The position numbers were made by a program, and so were the translations under genes. DNA of 64,000 nt from Tamarix chinensis (lineage: Eukaryota > Streptophyta > Magnoliopsida > Caryophyllales > Tamaricaceae), in the NCBI GenBank assembly GCA_030549775.1, contig CM060172.1:6683861-6747860 (forward strand), written 5' to 3'. Shown one piece after another: positions 10,679 through 20,356 of the stretch. A model generated the notes under the pieces. That model was not told the DNA's origin. It saw nothing but the letters and a program-made list of their open reading frames with translations, and made no database searches. How positions within the stretch are numbered: position 1 is the first letter of the stretch; each line of letters begins with the position of its first letter.

Positions 10679-11502
10679 TGTAATACCCTATCCCAAAATC
10701 CTTTAAAATATATTTAAAATTATGTTGATATAAAAGAAATTAGTTTTAGTTTTGGAATGATCTTTAAATTCTAATAAAAATGTGAATTTTAAGTCTACTG
10801 ATTGACTAGTTTCCCTAACTAATCAACCAGTGTGCTCATAAATTGATAGTTTTGTTCTTTACAAACTAGTCAATGGGTTTACCCAAACCGATTGACTGGT
10901 TATCCTATGATTTTATATCTATTTTGAATTTTGATTCGAATCTCCTTCTAATATTAATAAAAAAAAATCTAATTAGAATCCATTTGTGATGATAATTATT
11001 TTTTGGTGTTTTGGGATAATTATATTTTGGTGTTTTGGGATAATTTTCACATTATTTAGATCATTATATGATTTTAATTAGCCATAATTTTCCTAAAAAG
11101 AACTTTTAAGGTAAGCCTCGCCTTCTCTCTTCTCTCTCACCTATCACTCTCTTCTAGAAGTTGGGGCGTATGGTTGATTTCCTGTACTATCCTCTAACTC
11201 ACTAACCCAATGCCATGTTCCTCTCTGACTGTACTTAACCCCCCATCACTCCATCACATCAGCTATCACTTCTTGGTTTCCCACACTCAACCTTATCAAT
11301 TTCATCTCCCTCTCTCATGTGAACATCGATCATGCCGCACCTCTATACCCAAAATTTATTATATGCATTCATTCCTCACCTGTTGTTCTTGCTCTTTTCT
11401 CCCTTTTCTTACCAAAAACATTTTCTGTGTTGAGCATCCATTCATTCTTCCCCTCTCTCCTCCTTATTAATAAAAATAGAGTATTGTTCTAGTTTTCTCC
11501 CT
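10679..11502 (+). repeat. Element A 3' LTR, U3 portion only
   Basis: Starts TGTAATACCCTATCCC, the same LTR start as element B in reverse complement (44410). Homology to B runs down to the point equivalent to about 43636 and then stops near 11498. The CAATTGACTAGT-type motifs (about 10800-10910) and the CT-rich block (about 11110-11470) are shared. It forms a large inverted repeat with the minus-strand piece that follows. Reading frames here (for example 11210-11470) are non-conserved CT-rich translations. Confidence 0.82.
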
Positions 11503-12126
11503 TCTTTGGTCAACATTCATAGGAGAGAGGGAGATAAGACTGTTAAGGTTGAGTGTGGGTAACCAAGAAGTGACAAATGGCTTGATGGAGGGAAGGGGGT
11601 TTAGTGTAGTTAGGAAGGAATATGGTATTAGTTTGGTGAGTCAAAGGATGGTGCATGAAGTTAACCATGCATCCTAGATACCAAAAGAGAGAGAGATAGG
11701 TGAGAGAGAATAGAGAATGTGACGCTTGCCTCAAAAGTGCTTTTAAAAAAAATATGGCTAATTAAAATCATATAATGATCTAAATAATGTGAAAATAATC
11801 CTAAAACATCAAAATAAGCACAAATGAATTTTAATTAGAAGTTTTTATAAAAAATAGAGGGATATTTGAATTGAATTCATAAATGGATCAAAAATTATAG
11901 GATAACGAGTCAATCAGTTTGAGCAAACCAGTTGACTAGTTCATTGATAACAAAACTATCAATTTTTTAGTGAACTAGTTGATCGGTTAGGCAAAACTGT
12001 CAATCGGTACACCTGAAATTCAACTTTTTATTAGGATTTCAAGTCCATTAAAAAATAAAAACTAATTTATTTTATATCAACATAATTTTAAACAAATTTT
12101 GATGAATTTTAGGATGGGTTATTACA
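11503..12126 (-). repeat. Element A LTR, U3 end on minus strand
   Basis: The sequence from GGTCAACATTCATAGG onward matches element B's LTR from about 43790 to its end. It finishes with GGGTTATTACA, the reverse complement of the TGTAATA LTR start. It is probably the outer part of A's right (5') LTR; the rest of that LTR, gag, protease and half of RT were deleted. Right flank is ATATT. Confidence 0.75.
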
Positions 12127-12849
12127 ATATTCCCATTGATCTAATAGTAAATTAGGAGGTAGATCCTTCAAGCATTCTTTATTAGTTTAGCTACATTTAT
12201 CATTCTTGTAATAATAGTACAAATGAGCTTCCATGGTCTATTTGTCATTGCATAGTATTGATAATGAAAGCTTGCAACTTCAAATAACTATCACCTTCTA
12301 GGTTGTCACATTTATCCTAATATAACACAATGAATTTATCATAATTGTTGGAGTTCCACAAGATACATTTTCTAAACATGAAATATATATCTTTATACTT
12401 ATATCTCTTTTCACATGCTATCACCAACCACTGTGAATGCTACCTTCTAGTTTTTACCATCTAACGGAGCTTTTGTTCTCACTATATGACCACACTCATT
12501 TACCAAATGTCAAATATTCTCTCTAATTTCTCTATCAATTTCATTAGGAATGTAAATTTTTAACTTTAATCAATTTCCTTTGATTTTCATGTCGGCTACA
12601 TAGGATTTATATTTTCCTCTTTAACCTTTAGTTTTCTTACTTGTACATAATGCCAAATGAAGGTAGTAAACAAATGATTAATTATATATTTAAAATATAA
12701 TTGTATAACATACTAATAATCTCACATCTATCACATTATTACAAGAGATTATAGATTGATAACAAACTAAAATTATAAACATCATCATCGATGTGTCCTT
12801 CTTCTTGTTGTTTGCACACCTATATAATAAAAGGTATATATATAAAAGA
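12127..12849 (-). other. Probable CACTA 3' region, no firm gene
   Basis: This lies between element A and the readable part of the TNP2-like gene and is likely the downstream part of the same CACTA element. A minus-strand stretch at about 12400-12560 can be read as LVNECGHIVRTKAPLDGK and further residues, but has stops and no family I can name. No terminal inverted repeat (CACTA...TAGTG) was found. Confidence 0.35.
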
Positions 12850-13844
12850 TATTAATATTGAAAATAAAAGGAAATACATGGTAACCATTTTATAAAATGG
12901 CATACACGATTATGTATCCATTTTGTAAATTGTGACTTATGCTTTTGTTCCACGTGTCTGGAATTTTCTCTTTCAAACTCCATCTTATGCTCCATTATTA
13001 AAGACACACTATAAGATATGCAAGTAATATATCTAAATATGCACAAAATTGAGAGAAAGGTAAATGTAAGTTTGAGCTTACTCTATGAACTTTACTAGAT
13101 CATCAAAATTCTGAAGAAAATATAAATGCACTTGTTTAGACTCCTTGAAAGTAAAACGATGTTGCACACTTTGTCCTATCGAGATACCAAGTGGTGAAAA
13201 TATCTCAATATTACTTCTCAAATGTCCTTTTTAGTCATTATCATAGTAATCATCATTATGATCTTTGTGATTGAATTTTATGTCAGTGTCATCCATATAT
13301 CTTGAGAAAAAAGTTAGATATTCATCTACAAGGTAACCTTTGATAATATAACCTTTTGGGTGTGTTCTATTGAGAATATAATTCTTCATTGTAGCAAGTA
13401 TCTTATAACTAATAATTCACGCCATAAATAATTTCAATTACACCATATAAGGAAAAAATTATAAAATTTTTATGTGTACCTTTCAATGAGATAAATCCAT
13501 TGATATCTAAATGGCCTTGTAATATTTGCCTCTGCTACCAAGTGTAGTACTAGATAGACCATAACATCAAAGAATTCCAGAGGAAAAACCACCTCAAGCT
13601 CACATAATGTGTAAGGGATGTGTCTTTCAAGGGTATAAAGCTCTTCTATACATATACTTTTAGGGAAAACTTTTGAAAGAATAGATTTAGCTCAATTAAA
13701 GGTTCCCATGCATGTCTTGGTAAGAAACCAAGAATTGAAGTAAGAAGAAGATCTTCAATAAACACATGATGGTTATAACTTTTCATGTGTGAAATATTTC
13801 TCCAATTATCTATAATATAACTTCAAATTTTGGACAAGTATCCA
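12850..13844 (-). pseudogene. CACTA (En/Spm) TNP2-like transposase, C-terminal half
   Basis: On the minus strand the text reads in the order expected of plant TNP2 transposases. SYNHHVFIEDLLLTSILGFLP comes first (canonical KSHDCHV...LP). Next, after one stop, is the ELYTLERHIPYTLCELEVVFP-like block, then FFDVMVYLVLHLVAEANI and a tyrosine/arginine-rich end at about 13480. A likely intron with a GTACAC donor follows, then MKNYILNRTHPKGYIIKGYL at about 13330-13400. The short frame 12852-13046 (EHKMEFERENSRHVEQKHK) is the next conserved piece. Frameshifts and stops occur throughout. The other half lies across the C2 insertion at 20357-21770. TNP2 would bind element ends and catalyse transposition; this copy is dead. 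Confidence 0.78.
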
Positions 13845-14649
13845 TGATGGAAACCTGTTAGGGTTTCTCAAAAAGGATCGAAGTATAATTGAGCGCGGGG
13901 TTCGATTCGCCGAGATCAGCCTAAGGAATTTTCCAAAGGAAGATCTAAGAACTCATAGCGCAGTATTAGAACGGCTACTGAATTTGAGAAGTAAGAACGA
14001 TCAAGAATCTATCGAAGAGAAGAAGCAGAAGAAGCAGAAAAGTGTGAGTGAGAGGTTCGCCAGAGAGAGTTCGAGAGAGAGAAGAATCAGATTCAACTTT
14101 TCATTCAACCAAAAGTGTCCCGTAAGTTCCGTATAAGCCATATTTATATGGCGTACAAGACTCGTACAAATACACGACGCATGCCATACATACTCAGCCA
14201 ATAATCAGCCCAAATAACTAAAGGGTGGGTCGACGGTTGAAACAATCGAAATAGTCCAAAACAATTACAACTTCATGCCCAAAATTACAAAGAAATAATT
14301 ATACATTCAATTCCCATCAGCTAAGAATAATTTAGCTAATTATGGTTACTAAGGGATGATTAGCCCACAGTCCAACTAACCCATGAACCATGGATCGGGT
14401 GGCGGGTTATACAGCCAACTTAATCCCCATTAGCCAACTTTGCCGGCGAATGCATCACATGGGATTTCATATCTTAAAATAAATTTCTGCAACAAAACCT
14501 CAGCAGCTACATCAACTTTAATTCCATCTTCCATGTGCTGCATTAATTCCCCCTAATCAAGCACACAATAAGACAAAAAATTATAATTACAAAATGATTT
14601 ATAGCAATTATCAAAATTAATTAAATACAAATTTTGGAGATTCATATCA
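13845..14649 (-). repeat. 3' LTR of C2
   Basis: On the plus strand it reads TGATGGAAACC...TTCATATCA, so on the element strand it begins TGATATGAATCT and ends CCATCA. A CATATAAATATGG promoter-like palindrome lies near 14148-14158 on the element strand. Its first 97 bp (element sense) carry the pol C-terminus. Confidence 0.93.
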
Positions 14650-15647
14650 TTCCTCTCTTCTTGAAAAGGTTTCACCTCTGAAACATGAGTAATACCCATA
14701 AATGGACTAAGATCAGCAACATTAAAAGAGTTACTAACATTCCCAAACTTAGCAGGTAAATCAATCTTATAAGCATTATCATTAATTTTCTCTAACACAG
14801 TAAAAGGTCCATCTCCCCTAGAATCTAATTTTAATTTTCTAAGGTTTGGAAATCTTTCCTTCCTAAGATATACCCAAACTAAATCCCCAGGTTTAAAAAC
14901 CATTTTTCTTCTTCTTTTATTAGCATTCTCAGCCATTTGTTGGACCTTGTTAGTGATTTGTTGACTTACAGATTCATGAAACTTCTTTATATTATTATCA
15001 TGAGATTCAGCATCAAAATTTTGCAATTCAGCATTAGGTAAAGGTCTTAGATCTAAAGGAGTCAAAGGATTAAAACCATACACAATTTCGAAGGGAGTCT
15101 TCTTAGTTGTAGAATGCAAAGTTCTATTATAAGAAAATTCTACTTGAGGTAAAACATATTCCCATTGTTTAAGATTCTTTCCAAGGATAACTCTTAACAT
15201 ATTACTTAAGGTTCTATTTACTACCTCAGTTTGTCCATCAGTTTGAGGGTGACAAGTTGTGGAAAATAACAATTTAGTCCCTAATTTTCCCCATAAAACC
15301 TTCCAAAAATGACTCAGGAATTTAACATCTTTGTCTGAAACTATGGTCTTAGGTATGCCATGTAATTTAACTATATGAGAAAAAAATAATTCAGCCACAG
15401 CCATAGCATCATTAGTCTTATTACAAGGTATAAAATGAGCCATTTTACTAAACCTATCTACTAAAATCATTAATGAATCCTTAGCCCTATTAGTTCTAGG
15501 TAAGCCTAAAATAAAATCTAAAGAAACATCAACCCAAGGTTGATTTGGCACAGGCAATGGAGTATATGACCTAAAAGGTTTTGATGTAGTCTTAGCCTGT
15601 CTACAAGCCACATAATTAATACAATATTTCAACACATCCTTTTTCAT
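14553..15647 (-). CDS. C2 integrase, 364 codons open (lacks intact zinc finger)
   Basis: This is an uninterrupted frame covering the end of the zinc-finger region, the catalytic core and the GPY/F module. The first residues contain YCINYVACRQAK. C1 has CINCVSC here, so one metal-binding Cys of the HHCC finger is Tyr. The D,D-35-E triad is complete: Asp in VSLDFILGL, Asp in IVSDKDVKF and, 36 residues later, Glu in TDGQTEVVNR. The C-terminus has GDLVWVYLRKERFP and GPFTVLEKINDNAYKIDLP, then FNVADLSPF and a tail encoded inside the 3' LTR (last 97 bp). The Met used as start is internal to a polyprotein. The upstream frame is lost by a 1-base deletion near 15698. Coding quality is far better than in C1. 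Confidence 0.85.
   Translation of the reverse strand: MKKDVLKYCINYVACRQAKTTSKPFRSYTPLPVPNQPWVDVSLDFILGLPRTNRAKDSLMILVDRFSKMAHFIPCNKTNDAMAVAELFFSHIVKLHGIPKTIVSDKDVKFLSHFWKVLWGKLGTKLLFSTTCHPQTDGQTEVVNRTLSNMLRVILGKNLKQWEYVLPQVEFSYNRTLHSTTKKTPFEIVYGFNPLTPLDLRPLPNAELQNFDAESHDNNIKKFHESVSQQITNKVQQMAENANKRRRKMVFKPGDLVWVYLRKERFPNLRKLKLDSRGDGPFTVLEKINDNAYKIDLPAKFGNVSNSFNVADLSPFMGITHVSEVKPFQEERNDMNLQNLYLINFDNCYKSFCNYNFLSYCVLD
14650..14663 (-). other. Polypurine tract of C2
   Basis: On the element strand AAGAAGAGAGGAA lies directly before the 3' LTR, in the same place and of the same type as in C1. Confidence 0.85.
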
Positions 15648-15961
15648 GTGAGGCCAATAAAAATGATCAGTTAATATGTCTAAAGTCTTTTGAAATCCTA
15701 ATGTGCCATTAATCCACCATTATGAGCTTCTTGAATTAATAATCCTCTATATGAATACTTAGGAATACATAACCTATTTTCCCTAAACAAATAACCTTCA
15801 GATATAAAATATTTTCCCTGTGTAGCAATTTCACACTTCTTATAAATTTCCTTAAAATCAAGATCTTTCAAATATAAAAGCTTAATACAAGAAAAACCCA
15901 GCAAAGTAGTATCTGCAGCATTTAATAAAGCATATCTCCTAGATAGAGCATCTGCAAAGTA
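15648..15961 (-). pseudogene. C2 RNase H terminus and integrase N-terminus
   Basis: Starting from the right, the frame opens with YFADALSRRYALLNAADT, the last residues of RNase H. It continues through a linker (FKEIYKKCEIATQGKYF; C1 has [17 protein letters not shown]), then YRGLLIQEAHNGGLMAH, the first half of the integrase HHCC finger. It ends at TAG about 15698. C1 has one more T here, so a single-base deletion shifts the frame. The following 50 bp to 15648 continue the finger in another frame. Confidence 0.82.
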
Positions 15962-16043
15962 ATTAGGCTGAATCCGGCGAATCGAACCCCGCGCTCGATT
16001 ATTTTTTCTTTGATCCTTTGTGAAACCCTAACAGGTTTTCATC
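15962..16043. repeat. Inverted scrap of C2 LTR end replacing RNase H
   Basis: These 82 bp match the terminal part of the C2 LTR (CGAATCGAACCCCGCGCTCG ... CTAACAGG..TTTCATCA) but are reversed relative to the element. On the plus strand they read in LTR sense. To the right RT stops after FSTIAA; to the left the sequence resumes at FADALSRR. About 460 bp present in C1, i.e. most of RNase H, are missing. The RT frame runs into the scrap and ends after about 14 foreign codons. Confidence 0.88.
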
Positions 16044-16982
16044 AGCAGCTATAGTACTAAAATTCCTAACAAATCTCCTATAGAAAGAACACAACCCATG
16101 AAAACTTCTTACTTCAGTTACACTCTTTGGCACAGGCCATTCTTGAATAGCTTTAATTTTGTCTTTATCCACATATATTCCATCTTTTCCTACCACAAAT
16201 CCTAAGAAAACCACATTTTCCAGACAAAACCTAGATTTATTTAAGTTAGCATACAATTGTTCTGTCTTAAACACATCCAAAATAATCCTTAAGTGTTTCA
16301 AGTGATGTTCTAAAGATCTACTATATATAAGTATGTCATCAAAATAAACAACCACAAATTTTCCAATAAAATTTCTCAAAACATGGTTCATAAGTCTCAT
16401 AAAGGTACTGGGTGCATTGGATAATTCAAAAGGCATTACTAACCATTCATATAATCCAAAATTAGTTTTAAAAGCTGTCTTCCATTCATCTCCTGGTTTC
16501 ATCCTAATTTGATGATATCCACTTTTTAAATCTATTTTCGAAAAAATGATAGCACCATGTAAAAGATCCAACATTTCATCAAGTCTAGGTATAGGATATC
16601 TATACTTTATAGTTATTTTATTTACTGTCCTACTATCTATATACATTCTCCAACTACCATCCTTCTTAGGTACTAGTAATACTGGAACTGCACATGGACT
16701 CATTGATTCCTTAATGTATCCTTTACTTAGTAATTTAGAAACCTGCCTTTCTAATTCCTTAACCTCCTCAGGATTAGCCTTATAAGCGGGTCTGTTTGGT
16801 ATAACAGCTCCTGGAACAAAATCTATTTGATGTTCTATTCCCCTTAATGGAGGTAATCCACTAGGAACGTCCTCAGGAAACAACTCACTATAGTCTTCCA
16901 ATAATTGTCTCATAGTAACAGGTACTTCCTCACTTAGTCCTAATTGACACTCATAACACTCTTTATAAACCATCAAATACAC
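16044..16982 (-). pseudogene. C2 reverse transcriptase (RNase H missing)
   Basis: The open frame of about 327 codons covers the end of the protease-RT linker, the RT N-terminus ([20 protein letters not shown]), and [39 protein letters not shown] and [18 protein letters not shown]. The usual Gly of MPFGL is Glu. The YFDD catalytic box is near 16340. The connection ends [14 protein letters not shown]. The frame then reads into the inverted LTR scrap and stops at about 15999. Upstream it is out of frame with protease (overlap at 16973-16982). RT motifs look intact apart from MPFE, but without RNase H this copy could not complete cDNA synthesis by itself. Confidence 0.87.
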
Positions 16983-17743
16983 ATTGGCCCTTCTCTGATA
17001 GCCTTTCCTACATCTTTACTCTTAGCATAAAATCCGGATGTTCCCTTAATTTCTTTTGAACTACCCTCAGTCTCCAAATTCTGCTTAGATAGTTCCTTAT
17101 AGTCAGACTTAATTTTAATTTGGTCTTCAAAAATCTCCCTTAGAGTCATTGGTGCTAAAACAATCTTCCTATCATCCTTATGTAAAGTATATCTGTTTTT
17201 ATGACCATCATGTGTTACCCTCCTATCATATTGCCAAGGTCTACCTAATAATAAGTGAGCAGCATGCATTGGAACTATATCACACAAAATAGAGTCCTCA
17301 TATTTTCCTAATTTTAAATTTACTAAAACTTGTTGGCTAACTTTTACATCTCCTAACTCATTAAGCCACTGTAGTCTATATGGTTTTGGGTGTTTAGTAG
17401 TTGGTAATCCTAACTTAGACACTAACAAAGTACTAGCAGCATTGATTCAACTACCACTATCTATAGCCATATTAAAACATTTATCATCGATCAAACATCT
17501 AGTATGAAATATATTTTCTCTTTGTATCGCATTAGAATCAGGTAATTTGTTACTGTTTAAAGCCTTGCGCACTACAAAAAGATCTCTAATTACTGGTAGT
17601 TCTATTTCTTCTTCTGACTCACTAGTATCTTCTCTAACCAAACTAGTCTCCAAATCTTCCTCCTCAGATTTAGATTCTATGTCTCCAGATTCTCTAATTA
17701 AAATATTCCTCTTATTTGGACACTCAGAAGCTATATGTCCCAA
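16973..17743 (-). pseudogene. C2 aspartic protease and flanking linker, interrupted by a stop
   Basis: The frame 17743-17447 carries the end of the zinc knuckle (GHIASECPN), an acidic Ser-rich linker (SESEEEIEL) and the protease start FHTRCLIDDKCFNMAIDSGS. A TGA follows where relatives have a Cys codon. The Asp-Ser-Gly active site itself is kept. The frame resumes at once (INAASTLLVSKLGL) and runs 17428-16973 with the second protease hallmark HLLLGRPWQYDRRV (canonical ILGRPW), then a lysine-rich linker. The protease would cut the polyprotein. Readthrough of one UGA would give a complete domain, but the frame is also shifted at its end. Confidence 0.82.
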
Positions 17744-18826
17744 TCCTCCACACCTAAAACATTTAATATCCCTAGTTCTGTTTGGACAAGGTTTGTTATT
17801 ACATTCCTACCCTTTTCAATCTTATTTCCTACCTTTGCCTCATTGTTTCTACCTCTAGACTCAAATCTCCCATTATTCCTCCAATTTCCAGAAGTAGTTC
17901 CCCCAAAATTCCTTCGCACTGTACTCTTAATCCCAATCCCAGGGGGGCTTATATTGTCTAGTCTTCTTTATTTGAATCTCTATCTTAGTAGCTATATTCA
18001 CCATTTCACTTAAAGTCCCACAAGGATATAATTCTACTTTATCAACTATCTCAAAGTTTAACCCATTCAAGAATCTAGCCATGGTAGCGTCATCATCCTC
18101 AATAACTCCTGTTTTAATTATCAGAACTTCTAATTCCTTAAAGTATTCATCCACTGTCCTAATTCCTTGACTTATTGTTTGTAACCTTTTATGTAATTCC
18201 CTATAATAATAACTTGGAACAAATCTTTTCCTCATCAAAATTTTAAATTCATCCCATGTCTGTATGGGTGGTTCTCCACACCTACGTCTAGTTAAAACGA
18301 GATTATGATACCAAGAGGAAGTATACTCAGTAAACTCCACTACAGCTACCTTAATTTTCTTATCATCCAAGTAATTATGACATTCAAATACTAACTCTAT
18401 CTTCCTTTCCCACTCAAAATAATAATCAGGGTCATTTCTGCCATTGAACCCAGGTATACTAAGCTTAAGATTATTTAGGTTCCTATCAACGAAGTCTAAA
18501 TCCCTTTCTTGTCTATTATTCTGCCTAGGTCTCCTATCACTATTGTTGGATACTTGGTCCTCCAATTCTTCTAGATTAGCTATGGGTGGAATTCTGATCC
18601 TAGGGTCGATAGGAGCCCTTCCTAATACCCCTACCTGGTGAGTTTCGACTCTAGTATGTTGTAATTCATTAATTCTTACTTCTTGTTCTCCTATTCTTTG
18701 TTCTAAGTTAGCAGATAACATAACAAATTGAGCAGTCATTTGTTCTTGAAAAGTCCTAAGGGTTTCTAATAAATCATTACTAGAAATGGAAACAGATTGA
18801 TTAACAGATTGCCCGTTGTTAGACAT
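17744..18826 (-). pseudogene. C2 gag, long open frame then frameshifts
   Basis: The start ATG at 18824-18826 (MSNNGQSVNQSV) is supported by the match with C1. The 299-codon frame contains a coiled-coil-like N-terminus (LEQRIGEQEVRINELQ), then the capsid region with IPGFNGRNDPDYYFEWERK and LMRKRFVPSYYYRELHKRLQ, and ends near 17927 at a run of G/C. There a base change shifts the frame: KPPWDWD, where C1 has KPPGIGF. A second frame (17919-17731) continues with arginine/glycine-rich nucleocapsid sequence. A further shift precedes the CCHC knuckle (CFRCGGLGHIASEC). Gag is the best preserved gag in the window. Confidence 0.85.
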
Positions 18827-19536
18827 TATTAAATTTCCTTATTATTCTCAATTAAGCACAATTACAGACAGTCAACAAGATCAATTTACTTTAATAGAAA
18901 TCAGACAGACAGTAATTAAGTGATCTAATTATAAGAATATCACAGTATCAAATAATATCAAAGATATATCAGCAACACAGACTATACAGTAATTCCAGGT
19001 ACGTGTTGAATCGAAAGTAACAGATAGCTTAAGAAAGAAACGATATTAACGCGAGCATTTAAAACAAGTAATCCAATTACTAAATAGGACCCCTCTTCTT
19101 GGAGGCCTTACTCCTTTCCAAAACCAAAAAGGTTCGCTGGTTATTTCTCTTGTACACTTATTAATCGTGACAGAATAATATCTCGAAAAGAATTTGTAAA
19201 TTAGTTACCACAGATAGCAGTACGTAACGAAATAAGGTTCGAATTTACCAATCGGGAAGTATTTCTCAAGAATCGTCAAGATTCAGAGTTCTTGACCAAA
19301 CCCTAATCGACAAATCGTCCACGCGATTTAGGGTTTTTCCAAGAAATTTCGAAATAGAAGATGCAACACTCCGATCGCCGGCTTAAATGCGACGGAATTC
19401 TTCAAAGTCCTTCGTCAATCTCAAACCCTAAATTTCGCACTTCAGAAATAGGGTTTAGCGAAACCGACAAATAATGAACCAGAAGTAAAAAGAACTTAGT
19501 AACAAACAATTAAACCACGAGCACTCGAATAATCGA
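18827..19536 (-). other. Untranslated leader of C2
   Basis: These 710 bp separate PBS and gag. No reading frame is shared with C1, though the length is similar (about 750 bp there). Confidence 0.7.
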
Positions 19537-19551
19537 GGGTCTGATACCAAA
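19537..19551 (-). other. Primer binding site of C2 (tRNA-iMet type)
   Basis: On the element strand TTTGGTATCAGACCC follows the 5' LTR end CCATCA. It is a close match to the initiator-Met tRNA complement TGGTATCAGAGCC. Confidence 0.87.
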
Positions 19552-20356
19552 TGATGGAAACCTGTTAGGGTTTCTCAAAAAGGATCGAAGTATAATCGAG
19601 CGCGGGGTTCGATTCGCCGAGATCAGCCTAAGGAATTTTCCAAAGGAAGATCTAAGAACTCATAGCGCAGTATTAGAACGGCTACTGAATTTGAGAAGTA
19701 AGAACGATCAAGAATCTATCGAAGAGAAGAAGCAGAAGAAGCAGAAAAGTGTGAGTGAGAGGTTCGCCAGAGAGAGTTCGAGAGAGAGAAGAATCAGATT
19801 CAACTTTTCATTCAACCAAAAGTGTCCCGTAAGTTCCGTATAAGCCATATTTATATGGCGTACAAGACTCGTACAAATACATGACGCAGGCCATACATAC
19901 TCAGCCAATAATCAGCCCAAATAAATAAAGGGTGGGCCGACGGCTGAAACAATCGAAATAGTCCAAAACAATTACAACTTCATGCCCAAAATTACAAAGA
20001 AATAATTATACATTCAATTCCCATCAGCTAAGAATAATTTAGCTAATTATGGTTACTAAGGGATGATTATCCCACAGTCCAACTAACCCATGAACCATGG
20101 ATCGGGTGGCGGGTTATACAGCTAACTTAATCCCCATTAGCCAACTTTGCCGGCGAATGCATCACATGGGATTCCATATCTTAAAATAAATTTCTGCAAC
20201 AAAACCTCAGCAGCTACAGCAACTTCAATTCCATCCTCCATGTGCTGCATTAATTTCCCCTAATCTAGCACACAATAAGACAAAGAATTATAGGTACAAA
20301 ATGATTTATAGCAATTATCAAAATTAATTAAATACAAATTTTGGAGATTCATATCA
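19552..20356 (-). repeat. 5' LTR of C2
   Basis: 805 bp, the same length as the 3' LTR. Differences are scattered single bases (for example near 19594, 19882, 19925-19945, 20067, 20218-20260). The same CATATAAATATGG promoter-like site is near 19855 on the element strand. Confidence 0.93.

Larger units (their letters stand above)
1660..11502. other. Inverted block inside element A
   Basis: Everything here that belongs to element A (RT, RNase H, integrase, chromodomain, PPT, partial 3' LTR) reads on the plus strand, while the flanking LTR pieces read on the minus strand. The left LTR piece stops at a position equivalent to about 43622 of element B. The LTR piece at the right end of this block stops at about 43636 of the same coordinate, in inverse orientation. 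Flipping the block back joins the two into one LTR followed by PPT, chromodomain, integrase, RNase H and RT, the normal order of a minus-strand Ty3 element. Inversion is an inference; insertion of a truncated plus-strand copy is the alternative. The block also contains the later CRM-like insertion. Confidence 0.6.
13845..20356 (-). mobile_element. CRM-like Ty3/gypsy retrotransposon C2, full length, young but defective
   Basis: This is a 6,512-bp element on the minus strand. Both LTRs are 805 bp and I count about 17 mismatches between them (about 2%), so it is recent on the scale of this window. The target duplication is ATCCA (13840-13844) / ATCAA (20357-20361), one mismatch. Right to left the order is 5' LTR, PBS, leader, gag, protease, RT, [RNase H lost], integrase, PPT, 3' LTR. 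It is the same family as C1. Defects: two frameshifts near the gag end, a stop in the protease active site, a frameshift at 16973-16982, loss of RNase H with an inverted LTR scrap in its place, a 1-bp frameshift near 15698, and a lost integrase zinc cysteine. It inserted in the TNP2 gene. Confidence 0.93.

Noticed and set aside
11210..11470. 86-codon frame as a gene
   Set aside because: It falls in the CT-rich part of a Tekay LTR and is not conserved in the other LTR copies.
16546..16785. Plus-strand frame in C2
   Set aside because: Antisense shadow of the C2 reverse transcriptase.
17547..18013. Plus-strand frames over the C2 gag/protease linker
   Set aside because: Antisense shadows of gag and linker.
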